This document shows, piece after piece, positions 50,707 to 60,741 of a stretch of DNA of 64,000 nucleotides (within the stretch, counting starts at the first letter, position 1; the number at the start of each line of letters is the position of its first letter). The stretch comes from Poseidonocella sp. HB161398 (lineage in GTDB: Bacteria; Pseudomonadota; Alphaproteobacteria; Rhodobacterales; Rhodobacteraceae). Location of the stretch: positions 62,001 through 126,000 of the forward strand of contig NZ_VATA01000010.1 of assembly GCF_005870025.1 (NCBI RefSeq). Reading direction: 5' to 3'. The notes under the pieces were generated by a model. That model was given only the letters and a program-made list of their open reading frames with translations, ran no database searches and was not told where the DNA came from. The position numbers were made by a program, and so were the translations under genes.

Positions 50707-50732
50707 CGCCCCGCCGGAGGACCGGCGGGGCG
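50707..50732 (-). terminator. Terminator between convergent genes
   Basis: A perfect 11-bp stem, CGCCCCGCCGG (50707-50717) and CCGGCGGGGCG (50722-50732), with loop AGGA. It sits 25 bp past the HlyD-family stop on the minus strand, where GTTTG follows, and could also stop plus-strand transcripts. Confidence 0.7.
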
Positions 50733-50756
50733 CGCGTTCGGGCTGCAGGAGCCGGA

Positions 50757-51986
50757 TCAGTGGCCGGTCAGCACCAGCGTCTGCACCGGCAGGAGCAGCG
50801 CCTGCATCCTGAGGATCGCGGCATGCACCACGCCCACCGTGTCGACCACATGCAGCGCGATGAATTTCAGCGTGCCCAGATCCTCGGTCGCCAGCCGCTC
50901 GTGGTTCGAGGTATAGGCGTTGCCCACGCAGGCGCTGCCCGGCGGGATCGGCTTCACCTGCTCGGGCCAGAGCGGCTCCATGAAGACGGTCAGCGTGCCG
51001 GCCGCGCGGCTGTCGACATCGATCAGCCGGTCGGTGGGCCGGAACTGCCCGGCGGAGATCACGTCCTGCACCTCGGTCACCACCATCGGCACCACTTCGA
51101 ACGGATGCGAGACGCAGACGATCTCGGCCAGCATGCCCGGCTTGATCACCTGGGCAGTGATCTGGTTGAAGCCCGCGGCGTAGCGGACGCCGTAATTCTC
51201 GCTGGCCACCAGGATGCCCGCGGGCCGCAGCACCGGGCTGACATAGTCGCCCACCGCCAAAGCGAACTGCTCGACGACGCCCTCGACCCCGGCATAGACC
51301 ACCGTCTTGTCCAGATCCGACTGGGCGCTGGCCGCCGCGGCCGCCGCCGCGTCGCGCTGTGCCGGCAGAAGCGTAGTGACCTTGGCCTGCACCGCTTCGA
51401 GGCTGGAAAGCGCGGCATTCACCGTGCCCTGGCGCTGGTCGACGGTGTTCTGCATCCGGTTGACGTCCTGCTCGCTGACCGCGTTTGAGCCGCGGTCGAA
51501 CAGGGTCTTGCGGGTGTCGTACTCGTCCTGGGCCTGCTTCAGCGCGCCCTGGGCGGCCTCCACCTGGCCCTGGGCCGCGGCGATCTCGGAGCCGCCGACC
51601 GCGATCGCGGCCTCGACCTCGGCCAGCTGCGACTGCGCCGCCTCGAGCGCGGCGCGCTGGCGGGAATCGTCGACCCGGAACAGCGGATCGCCGGGCTCCA
51701 CCTGGTCGAAATTCTTCACCATGATCTCGGTCACGCGGCCGCCGGTCTCGGGCAGGATCGTGACGGTGCGGTAGAAGGAGGTGATGCTGCTGGTCGCCGG
51801 GTGGTAGTAGAAGATCACCGTGATCAGCGAGATGGTCAGCACCGCGCAGGAGACGATGCCGTAGCGCAGCTCGAACCACATCGAATAGAGGTTGATCTCC
51901 TTGCCGATGCGCTTGCCCTGGCCATAGCGCCGGTAGAGGTAGTCCGGCAGGATCGTCAGCATCGAGCAGAACAGGAACTCAAACAT
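50757..51986 (-). CDS. HlyD/EmrA-family membrane-fusion protein
   Basis: The 409-residue protein has one membrane helix (near residues 43-65), a lipoyl-like half (VTILPETGGRVTEIMVKNFD), a long coiled-coil hairpin rich in Gln/Ala/Glu, the second lipoyl half (VYAGVEGVVEQFALAVGDYV), and a beta-barrel. Such periplasmic adaptors link inner-membrane pumps to outer-membrane channels. No pump or TolC gene is adjacent; it overlaps the upstream small membrane-protein gene by 8 bp, a pairing like that of YibH/AaeA-type adaptors with a small inner-membrane protein. Confidence 0.85.
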   Translation of the reverse strand: MFEFLFCSMLTILPDYLYRRYGQGKRIGKEINLYSMWFELRYGIVSCAVLTISLITVIFYYHPATSSITSFYRTVTILPETGGRVTEIMVKNFDQVEPGDPLFRVDDSRQRAALEAAQSQLAEVEAAIAVGGSEIAAAQGQVEAAQGALKQAQDEYDTRKTLFDRGSNAVSEQDVNRMQNTVDQRQGTVNAALSSLEAVQAKVTTLLPAQRDAAAAAAASAQSDLDKTVVYAGVEGVVEQFALAVGDYVSPVLRPAGILVASENYGVRYAAGFNQITAQVIKPGMLAEIVCVSHPFEVVPMVVTEVQDVISAGQFRPTDRLIDVDSRAAGTLTVFMEPLWPEQVKPIPPGSACVGNAYTSNHERLATEDLGTLKFIALHVVDTVGVVHAAILRMQALLLPVQTLVLTGH

Positions 51987-52368
51987 GCGGGGCGGGCTCC
52001 TTGGGCGCTTCGGCCTCCGGTTCGGGATCCTGCGCGAGGCGCCGCAGCGAGCGGGCCATGGAGTTCAGCGGCGTGACGAAATCCGGCGGGTTGATCGCGG
52101 CGATGACGATGGCGATGACCCAGAATAGGTTGTTGTGGGTCAGCAGCGCGATCAGCGTCAGGATGCCGATCAGCTGCAGCTGCGTGTGGTTCGCCTCATG
52201 CGCCATCCGGTCGGGGATCGAGTGCAGGTGCAGGTAGAACACCCCGATGCCGAGGATCGCGAGGATCACGAAGACCGTCATGATCGTGAAGAGCGTATCG
52301 GTCTGCCCCGGCCCGGTTATGAAGAACGGCAGGTGCTCGGGCACCAGGCCGTTAGTGGATTCCGCCAT
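51979..52368 (-). CDS. Small inner-membrane protein paired with the HlyD-family gene
   Basis: The 129-residue protein has two or three membrane helices (about residues 28-48, 65-90) and a charged Glu/Pro-rich C-terminal tail. A clear CCAAGGAGGACCAG ribosome-binding site precedes the ATG. Overlap with the adaptor gene suggests the two act together. No family assigned with confidence. Confidence 0.75.
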   Translation of the reverse strand: MAESTNGLVPEHLPFFITGPGQTDTLFTIMTVFVILAILGIGVFYLHLHSIPDRMAHEANHTQLQLIGILTLIALLTHNNLFWVIAIVIAAINPPDFVTPLNSMARSLRRLAQDPEPEAEAPKEPAPHV

Positions 52369-53302
52369 TCTGGTCCTCCTTGGCTTGCCTGGCGCCTCCC
52401 TGCCCCGCCGCGCTGCGGGACGGCACCCCGGCCGTTGCTTCCACGCCTAGCACAAAGATCGCCATCCGGGCTGACGGAAGTTGTCGCGGCGGCGCATCTG
52501 CCCGCATTTCCGCACGGGCATGCCGCAGAGCAGCACGCCCGGCGCCGCGGCCCGCCCCTGGCAGGACCCGGGGCGGAGGCGAATCACCTGGCGCGAATGG
52601 CAGCTCCGTGATCGCAAAATAGCCAGAATTTTGCATCATGCCTAATTTTCCCTCCGAATTGAGTCGCCTCCGGGTGGAAACGGCCAAAACGGAATGCCGG
52701 GCATTCAATTTGCCCGGCCAATCTATGCCGCGCTGCGGCAGTATTCTGCGGCGCTGCAGAAAGACCGGTCCGGCACGGCTTCGAGACGGTCTCCGCGGCG
52801 CATTGGCGGCCATTTCCGCTTCCGAAGCGCGCACCGCCTCTGCGCCATAGCCATGCCGTTCCGGCAACCCGGCTGCGCCTGCGGAGCAGGAATTGCATGG
52901 CTCTGCGCCCTGCGGGACACCGGCCGTGCAGCCATGCGCAACCGAACCGGGCGCGGCTCCCCGTCGCGGGACGCAGGGGAAGCCGTTGATTTTCATAATC
53001 CCGTTACATGGCCGTCTCTGCGACTCCGCCCGGGTACCCGGCCGCCGGCCCTGCCGCCACAGGGCCCGCGGCCTCCGGCCGGAGCCCCTTGCCCGGCCCC
53101 TGCAGCGGCCGGCGCGCGGCCCCGCCGGAACACGCATCCGCGCCCTCGCAACCAGTCCGCGCCAGAGCCGCCGCAACCGGCGCCGGCGCCTTGCCAGACA
53201 GGGGCCGGTGCCCGGTTTCTGCAGTGCAGCGCGGCAATCTGCCACGAGTATCCGACCGATGTTGTAATTTTCCCGAAAGGGTCAGTCATCCACCCTTATT
53301 CC
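52369..53302. other. Gene-free stretch of about 0.9 kb
   Basis: No supported gene. An AT-rich segment around 52610-52720 probably holds the promoter of the minus-strand pair and includes a GCCGGGCA/TGCCCGGC hairpin (52697-52719). From about 52990 to 53250 the sequence is GC-dense with many local inverted repeats, without a Shine-Dalgarno-linked frame. The long frames here are low-complexity and unconvincing. Confidence 0.5.
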
Positions 53303-54124
53303 ATGACCAAGATCACAGCCATAGTTGCACCCGCCCTCGCCCTGCTGTCGGCTGCCGCGCCAGCAATGTCAGCAGAATTGACCCTTTTACGAAGCTTTTC
53401 CTTTCCCGGTCCCTCCGGCCTGACCTATGACAGCCGGTATTGCGGAATTTGGGTTGCAAGCGAGTCCCGTACCGTGCGGCTCATCACCCCCTGGGGCGAC
53501 GAGATCATGAGCTTCGAGGCCGGGCTGAGCCGCGTCGACGCGATCGCGATCGACGGCGAGGATCTGGTCCTGTCGGACGGCAACGGCCTCTACCAGCGGG
53601 TCGACCGCGGCGGCCAGCCCACCGGCGATCCGTTCCGCCTGGCCAGCATCCTGATGGATACCGACGGGCTCTATGTCGACCACGAGACCGGCGACTACTG
53701 GGTGGCCGATGACAGCATCGCCCAGCTCGTGCGGGTCGCCGCGGACGGCACCGTGATGCAGCGCGTCGACGGCGCCTCGCAATCTGCACCGCTGATGGAG
53801 CCGCAGGGCATCACCCGCGATCCGCGCTCGGGGCATTTCCTGGTGGTGGACGATGCCGATGCCTCGGACAGCCTGTTCGAATTCAATGCCGCGGGGCAGC
53901 TCCTGGACGTGATCCCGCTGGCCGAGGGCGGCTACGACGCCGAGGGCATCACCGTGCAGCCCGATACCGGCACCGTCTTCATCGCCTATGACGACGGCGA
54001 CATGATCGCGGCCTTCACCTACGAGCCGACCGGCGACGACGACATCCCGCCGATGGCGGCCTCGGCCGAGGATCTGGGCGGCTGCGTGCTGTCGGGCCTG
54101 CCGCTTTCCGTGCCGCGCGGCTAG
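53303..54124 (+). CDS. Secreted propeller-like protein
   Basis: The 273-residue product has a signal peptide ending near MSAE, then repeated blades of the NHL/SMP-30-like kind: SGLTYDSRYCGIWVASES, VDAIAIDGEDLVLSDGNGLY, DGLYVDHETGDYWVADDS, QGITRDPRSGHFLVVDDADA, EGITVQPDTGTVFIAYDDGD. It may be a lactonase-like or scaffold protein; no catalytic residues can be named. Its stop overlaps the convergent DUF218 gene by 4 bp. Confidence 0.75.
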   Translation: MTKITAIVAPALALLSAAAPAMSAELTLLRSFSFPGPSGLTYDSRYCGIWVASESRTVRLITPWGDEIMSFEAGLSRVDAIAIDGEDLVLSDGNGLYQRVDRGGQPTGDPFRLASILMDTDGLYVDHETGDYWVADDSIAQLVRVAADGTVMQRVDGASQSAPLMEPQGITRDPRSGHFLVVDDADASDSLFEFNAAGQLLDVIPLAEGGYDAEGITVQPDTGTVFIAYDDGDMIAAFTYEPTGDDDIPPMAASAEDLGGCVLSGLPLSVPRG

Positions 54125-54723
54125 GGCCAGTCGGACCGCTCCAGCTCGCGGTACTGGCCGAGCAGCTCGGCCCAGACCAGAAGCGCTTCGCGGGTGTGGC
54201 GGGAGGACCGCACCCGGATCTTGGTCCAGAGCGAAGCGCCTTCGTCGCCCTCCTTCCGGATCGCGGCCACGTACTGGCCGCGCACCCCCAGCCGGCGGCA
54301 CTGCAGCGCGATGCGCGGCAGGTGATAGGCCTGGCTGACAAGCTGGACGCTGCGCGGCCTGTCCCGCGCCGCCTCCGTGACGCAGGTATCCGGGGTCGAC
54401 TGCGCCGCGCCGTCGACTTCGATCCGCGCCTCGGGCACGCCGCGTTCCAGCAGGTAGTCCTTCATGATCCCGGCCGCGCGCTGCGCATTGGAGACCACGA
54501 TGACCTGCGCCTTGCCGGTCTCGTAGAGCTCCGCCCCGGTATCGAGCCGCTCTGCATGAAGCGGCGAGATCGCGCCGTCGCGCACCAGCGCGCCGAAGAT
54601 CAGCGCGGCATCGGCGGGCCGGGCGGCCTCCGCAGTCACGACCGGCACGGTCAGCCAGAGCCATAGAAGCGGCCCGAACACGACCGCCAGCCCCGCGCCG
54701 AGGATCGCCAGCAACCAGCGCAT
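54121..54723 (-). CDS. YdcF/SanA-family (DUF218) protein
   Basis: The 200-residue product has one N-terminal membrane helix and a DUF218 domain: AALIFGALVRDGAISPLHAE, LYETGKAQVIVVSNAQ, MKDYLLERGVPEARIEVD, VSQAYHLPRIALQCRRLGV. Family members (SanA, ElyC, YdcF) influence envelope integrity and vancomycin tolerance, but the biochemical activity is unsettled. ATG 54723 has a GAGGGAAGTTCC site. Confidence 0.85.
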   Translation of the reverse strand: MRWLLAILGAGLAVVFGPLLWLWLTVPVVTAEAARPADAALIFGALVRDGAISPLHAERLDTGAELYETGKAQVIVVSNAQRAAGIMKDYLLERGVPEARIEVDGAAQSTPDTCVTEAARDRPRSVQLVSQAYHLPRIALQCRRLGVRGQYVAAIRKEGDEGASLWTKIRVRSSRHTREALLVWAELLGQYRELERSDWP

Positions 54724-54841
54724 GGAACTTCCCTCACGTTTTACCGAGGCCAAGGCTTAGGCGATCCGCCGGCGCAGGTCCATCACTCCGCCCGGGCAGT
54801 TTTCGCTTTTCATTCGCCCCCCAGGCGCTATAACGCCCGCC

Positions 54842-54898
54842 ATGGCACACCGCGCACAGATCCTGTCCCTGGCTCTCCTTCTCCTTACACGCCTCTGA
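54842..54898 (+). CDS. leuL: Leucine-rich leader peptide of leuA
   Basis: An 18-residue frame, MAHRAQILSLALLLLTRL, contains seven leucines, four of them in a row, and ends 105 bp before leuA. Stalling at these codons when charged tRNA-Leu is scarce is the classical attenuation signal. The peptide is rich in CTG, CTC and CTT codons. Confidence 0.85.
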   Translation: MAHRAQILSLALLLLTRL

Positions 54899-54986
54899 GC
54901 GTGCCATTCGGCGCGACCGCTCAGGGGTATCCGCCGCGCGCCGCACTTCACAAACCAGGACTTCAAGGACGCGCCCTTCGCGGCGC
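54899..54986 (+). promoter_or_regulatory. leuA attenuator region
   Basis: CGGCGCG (54909-54915) can pair with CGCGCCG (54937-54943), while GCGCCGC (54938-54944) can instead pair with GCGGCGC (54980-54986), so the two structures exclude each other. TGAGCG/CGCTCA (54896-54901 and 54918-54923) gives a further early hairpin. There is no T tract after the last stem, so control may act on leuA translation rather than classical termination. Confidence 0.6.
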
Positions 54987-55003
54987 AAGACAGGACAAGA
55001 CCC

Positions 55004-56554
55004 ATGACTGACCAGCCCCGCGTGCTGATTTTCGACACCACCCTGCGTGACGGCGAGCAGAGCCCCGGCGCCACCATGACCCATGCCGAAAAGCTGGAGA
55101 TTGCCGCGCTGCTCGACGAGATGGGCGTCGACATCATCGAGGCCGGCTTCCCGATCGCCTCCGAAGGCGACTTCGCCGCGGTCAGCGAGATCGCGAAGAA
55201 CTCGGTCAATTCGGTGATCTGCGGCCTGGCGCGTGCCAATTTCAAGGATATCGACCGCGCCTGGGATGCCGTGAAGCATGCCCGCCAGCCGCGCATCCAC
55301 ACCTTCATCGGCACCTCGCCGCTGCATCGCGACATCACCCAGCTGACGCAGGACCAGATGGCCGAGCGGATCCACGAGACCGTCACCCATGCGCGCAACC
55401 TGTGCGACAACATCCAGTGGTCGCCGATGGATGCCACCCGCACCGAGCCCGACTACCTGAAGAAGGTCGTCGAGATCGCGATCAAGGCCGGCGCCACCAC
55501 GATCAACATCCCCGACACGGTCGGCTACACGGTGCCGCGCGAATCCGCGAAGATCATCGAGATGCTGGTCAACGAGGTGCCCGGCGCCGACGAGATCATC
55601 TTCGCCACCCACTGCCATAACGACCTGGGCATGGCGACGGCCAACTCGCTGGCCGCCGTCGAGGCGGGCGCGCGGCAGATCGAGTGCACGGTCAACGGCC
55701 TGGGCGAGCGCGCCGGCAACACCGCGCTGGAAGAGGTGGTCATGGCGCTGCGCGTGCGCAACGACGTGATGCCCTTCACCACCGGGATCGACGCCACGAA
55801 GATCATGAAGGCCAGCCGCCTGGTCGCCACCGTCTCGGGCTTCCCGGTCCAGTACAACAAGGCCGTGGTCGGCAAGAACGCCTTCGCGCATGAGTCCGGC
55901 ATCCACCAGGACGGGATGCTGAAGAATGCCGAGACCTTCGAGATCATGCGCCCCTCGGATATCGGCCTGACCGAGACCAGCCTGGTCATGGGCAAGCATT
56001 CCGGCCGCGCCGCGCTGCGCCAGAAGCTGAAGGATCTGGGCTACGAGCTGGCCGACAACCAGCTGCAGGACGTCTTCGTCCGCTTCAAGGCGCTGGCCGA
56101 CCGCAAGAAGGAAGTCTATGACGACGACCTGGTCGCGCTGATGCGCGACAGCGTGGCAGGCGAGGATCTGGACCGCGTCCAGGTCAAGTTCCTGCGCGTG
56201 ATCTGCGGCACCGAGGCGCCGCAATCGGCCGACCTGATCCTGACGATCGACGGCAAGGACCACCAGGTCACCGCCCAGGGCGACGGCCCGGTCGATGCCG
56301 CTTTCAACGCCGTCAAGAAGCTGGTCCCGCACAATGCCCGGCTGCAGCTCTACCAGGTCCATGCCGTGACCGAGGGCACCGACGCGCAGGCGACGGTCTC
56401 GGTGCGGATGGAAGAGGACGGCCGCATCGTCACCGGCCAGAGCTCGGACACCGACACGGTGGTCGCCTCCTGCAAGGCCTATGTCAGCGCGCTGAACCGT
56501 CTGATCGTCAAGCGCGACGCCGGCCGTCCGGTCAGCTACAAGGATGTCGGCTGA
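55004..56554 (+). CDS. leuA: 2-isopropylmalate synthase
   Basis: LeuA condenses acetyl-CoA with 2-oxoisovalerate, the first committed step of leucine synthesis. The 516-residue product has the TIM-barrel catalytic domain with FDTTLRDGEQSPG and the metal-binding HCHNDLGMA, an HESGIHQDGMLK segment, and a C-terminal LeuA dimer/regulatory domain (DRVQVKFLRVICGTEAPQSA) that gives leucine feedback inhibition. It sits behind the leucine leader peptide. Confidence 0.97.
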   Translation: MTDQPRVLIFDTTLRDGEQSPGATMTHAEKLEIAALLDEMGVDIIEAGFPIASEGDFAAVSEIAKNSVNSVICGLARANFKDIDRAWDAVKHARQPRIHTFIGTSPLHRDITQLTQDQMAERIHETVTHARNLCDNIQWSPMDATRTEPDYLKKVVEIAIKAGATTINIPDTVGYTVPRESAKIIEMLVNEVPGADEIIFATHCHNDLGMATANSLAAVEAGARQIECTVNGLGERAGNTALEEVVMALRVRNDVMPFTTGIDATKIMKASRLVATVSGFPVQYNKAVVGKNAFAHESGIHQDGMLKNAETFEIMRPSDIGLTETSLVMGKHSGRAALRQKLKDLGYELADNQLQDVFVRFKALADRKKEVYDDDLVALMRDSVAGEDLDRVQVKFLRVICGTEAPQSADLILTIDGKDHQVTAQGDGPVDAAFNAVKKLVPHNARLQLYQVHAVTEGTDAQATVSVRMEEDGRIVTGQSSDTDTVVASCKAYVSALNRLIVKRDAGRPVSYKDVG

Positions 56555-56580
56555 GGCGCCCGCCTCGCCGGTTTCCCGAC

Positions 56581-57345
56581 ATGAGCGATCATGACACGCC
56601 CCGGGCCGGACAGGCCTGGGATGCGGCGGGCTACGTGCATCACGCCAGCTTCGTCGCCGAGCGCGGCTCGGACATCTTCGCGGCCCTCGCCCCGGTTCCG
56701 GGCGAGGCCATCCTCGATATCGGCTGCGGCGACGGCGCGCTGACGGCGAAGATCGCCGCGGAGGGCGCCGCCGTCACCGGGCTGGAACCCGATCCCTCGA
56801 TGGCCGCCGCGGCGCGGGCCCGCGGGCTCGAGGTGCTGGAGCAGGACGCGCGGACGCCGTTCGGCAATTCGCGCTTCGACGCGGTGTTCTCGAATGCCGC
56901 GCTGCACTGGATCCGCGACCCGGAACCCGCCCTGGCCAATGCCTTCGCCGCGCTGAAGCCCGGCGGCCGCTTCGTCGCCGAACAGGGCGGCTTCGGCAAT
57001 GTCGCCGCGATCCGCATCGCGCTCGAGGCGGCGCTCGGGGCCAAGGGGCTCGGCCCGGCGGCGGAGCCCTGGGACTTCCCGACCCCGGCCGTGCAGGCGG
57101 CGCGGCTGGAACGGGCGGGCTTCCGCGTGCTGCAGATCGGGCTGGTGCCGCGGCCGACGCCGCTGCCGACCGGCTGGGAGGGCTGGCTCGCCACGTTCGG
57201 CGCGCCCTTCCTCGGCGAGCTTTCGGACGCTGCGCGGCGCGCCGTCGTCGCCGATTGCGCGGCCCGGCTCTCGGTGCTGACCGACGAGACCGGCACCGCG
57301 CATGCCGACTACATGCGGCTGCGCTTCTCGGCGGTCCGTCCCTGA
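56581..57345 (+). CDS. Class I SAM-dependent methyltransferase
   Basis: The 254-residue protein has the SAM-binding motif AILDIGCGDGALTAKIA, an acidic second motif (TGLEPDPSM), and FDAVFSNAALHWIRDPEPAL. The pattern resembles trans-aconitate or small-molecule methyltransferases. The substrate cannot be told. It starts 26 bp after leuA and may be its transcriptional neighbour. Confidence 0.85.
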   Translation: MSDHDTPRAGQAWDAAGYVHHASFVAERGSDIFAALAPVPGEAILDIGCGDGALTAKIAAEGAAVTGLEPDPSMAAAARARGLEVLEQDARTPFGNSRFDAVFSNAALHWIRDPEPALANAFAALKPGGRFVAEQGGFGNVAAIRIALEAALGAKGLGPAAEPWDFPTPAVQAARLERAGFRVLQIGLVPRPTPLPTGWEGWLATFGAPFLGELSDAARRAVVADCAARLSVLTDETGTAHADYMRLRFSAVRP

Positions 57346-57385
57346 TCCGACATGGCCGCCCCCGCCCGCCGGGCGGGGGACCGGC

Positions 57386-59259
<1,874 letters not shown>

Positions 59260-59303
59260 TGGCTGTAACCTGACCGCGGAAGACTCCGGTCGAGAGGTCT
59301 GGC

Positions 59304-60212
59304 TTGCCCCAGGACAAGGACAGCAGCGCACAGTACATCCGTCCGATCAGGCGCATCCTGGTCGGCGCGCTGGTGCTGTGCCTGATCGCCATCTTCCTGT
59401 TCTGGCGGATCGACAGCCCGCGGGCCGAGCGGCTGCGCATGGCGGTGGTCGACGAGCTGGCGCCGCGCTTTGCCTGGGTCACCGCCCCCGCCACCTGGGC
59501 GGGGAAGATGGTCGAGGACTTCCAGTCCTACAACCGGCTCTGGGAACAGAACCAGCAGCTGCGCCGTGAGCTGCAGCAGATGAAGGCCTGGAAGGAGGCC
59601 GCGCTCCAGCTGGAGCAGAAGAACGCCAAGCTCCTCGACCTGAACAATGTCCGGCTCGACCCCAAGCTGACCTATGTCAGCGGCGTGGTGATCGCGGATT
59701 CGGGCTCGCCCTTCCGGCAGTCGGTGCTGATCAATATCGGCGCGCATGACCGCATCCGCGACGGCTGGGCGGTGATGGACGGGCTGGGCGTGGTCGGGCG
59801 GATCTCGGGCGTGGCGCGCAACACCGCGCGGGTGCTGCTGCTGACCGACTCGAACTCGGCCGTGCCGGTGACGATCCAGCCCTCGGGGCAGAAGGCGCTG
59901 CTGCAGGGCGACAACACCGTCGCGCCCTTCATCGAATTCCTCGAAAGCGCCGAGCTGGTGCGCCCGGGCGACCGGGTGGTGACCTCGGGCGCGGGCGGCG
60001 TGCTGCCGCCGGGGCTGCTGGTCGGCCAGGTCGCGCAGACGCCGGACGGGCGGCTGCGGGTGCGGCTGGCGGCGGATTACGCGCGGCTCGAGGTGCTGCA
60101 GGTGCTGCGCACGCCGCAGCGCGAGAAGATCACCGAATCCGGCACGCTGGTGGCGCCCGACCCGCTTCTGGCGGCGCCGGAGGCGCAGGGCCCCGCGCTG
60201 CCCGATGGCTAG
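59304..60212 (+). CDS. mreC: Rod-shape-determining protein MreC
   Basis: The 302-residue protein has one N-terminal membrane helix (near residues 18-36), a coiled coil (YNRLWEQNQQLRRELQQMKA) and two periplasmic beta domains (VVIADSGSPFRQSVLINIG, VVGRISGVARNTARVLLLTD, DRVVTSGAGGVLPPGLLVGQ). It scaffolds the elongation machinery. TTG start at 59304 is 44 bp after mreB. It overlaps mreD by 8 bp. Confidence 0.93.
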   Translation: MPQDKDSSAQYIRPIRRILVGALVLCLIAIFLFWRIDSPRAERLRMAVVDELAPRFAWVTAPATWAGKMVEDFQSYNRLWEQNQQLRRELQQMKAWKEAALQLEQKNAKLLDLNNVRLDPKLTYVSGVVIADSGSPFRQSVLINIGAHDRIRDGWAVMDGLGVVGRISGVARNTARVLLLTDSNSAVPVTIQPSGQKALLQGDNTVAPFIEFLESAELVRPGDRVVTSGAGGVLPPGLLVGQVAQTPDGRLRVRLAADYARLEVLQVLRTPQREKITESGTLVAPDPLLAAPEAQGPALPDG

Positions 60213-60741
60213 GTCGCGCGGCCTCTTGCTTTGGATCGCCCATGCCGCCTATGCGGCGGCGGCGCTCCTGATGATGGCGGTGCTGCTGATGCCGCTGTGG
60301 ATCGAGCCGGGCGGCTGGCCCGGGCCCGACCTGCTGACCGGGCTGACCTTCGCCTGGGTGCTGCGCCGCCCCGAGCAGGTGCCGGCGCTGCTGATCGCGC
60401 TGGTGATGCTGACTGCCGACCTGATGCTGCAGCGCCCGCCGGGGCTCTGGGCGGCGCTGGCGCTCTGCGCCTCCGAGGTCCTGCGCGCCCGCCGCCGCAC
60501 GCCGCGGCCGCTGTCCTTCCCGATGGAATGGGCGCTGGTCGCGGTGCTGATCTTCGCCATGGCGCTGGCCGACTGGGTGCTCTTGACCGTGACGCTGGCG
60601 GCGCATGCGCCCCTGCCCCACATGCTGGCGGCGACGGCCGTCACGATCGCGGCATACCCCGTTCCGGCCATGGCGCTGCGGCTTGCCGGGATCCGGCGGC
60701 TCGACTACCCTTCAGGGGTGATCCGAAGGACACGCGCATGA
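60205..60741 (+). CDS. mreD: Rod-shape-determining protein MreD
   Basis: The 178-residue integral membrane protein has about five helices, with typical MreD placement between mreC and mrdA and the segment LLTGLTFAWVLRRPEQVPAL. Sequence conservation in this family is low; context is the main support. Its stop overlaps the mrdA ATG by 4 bp. Confidence 0.88.
   Translation: MARSRGLLLWIAHAAYAAAALLMMAVLLMPLWIEPGGWPGPDLLTGLTFAWVLRRPEQVPALLIALVMLTADLMLQRPPGLWAALALCASEVLRARRRTPRPLSFPMEWALVAVLIFAMALADWVLLTVTLAAHAPLPHMLAATAVTIAAYPVPAMALRLAGIRRLDYPSGVIRRTRA

Noticed and set aside
52352-53245. A 297-codon minus-strand frame.
   Set aside because: Low-complexity Arg/Ala/Gly sequence without a start signal; it overlaps the true start of the small membrane-protein gene.
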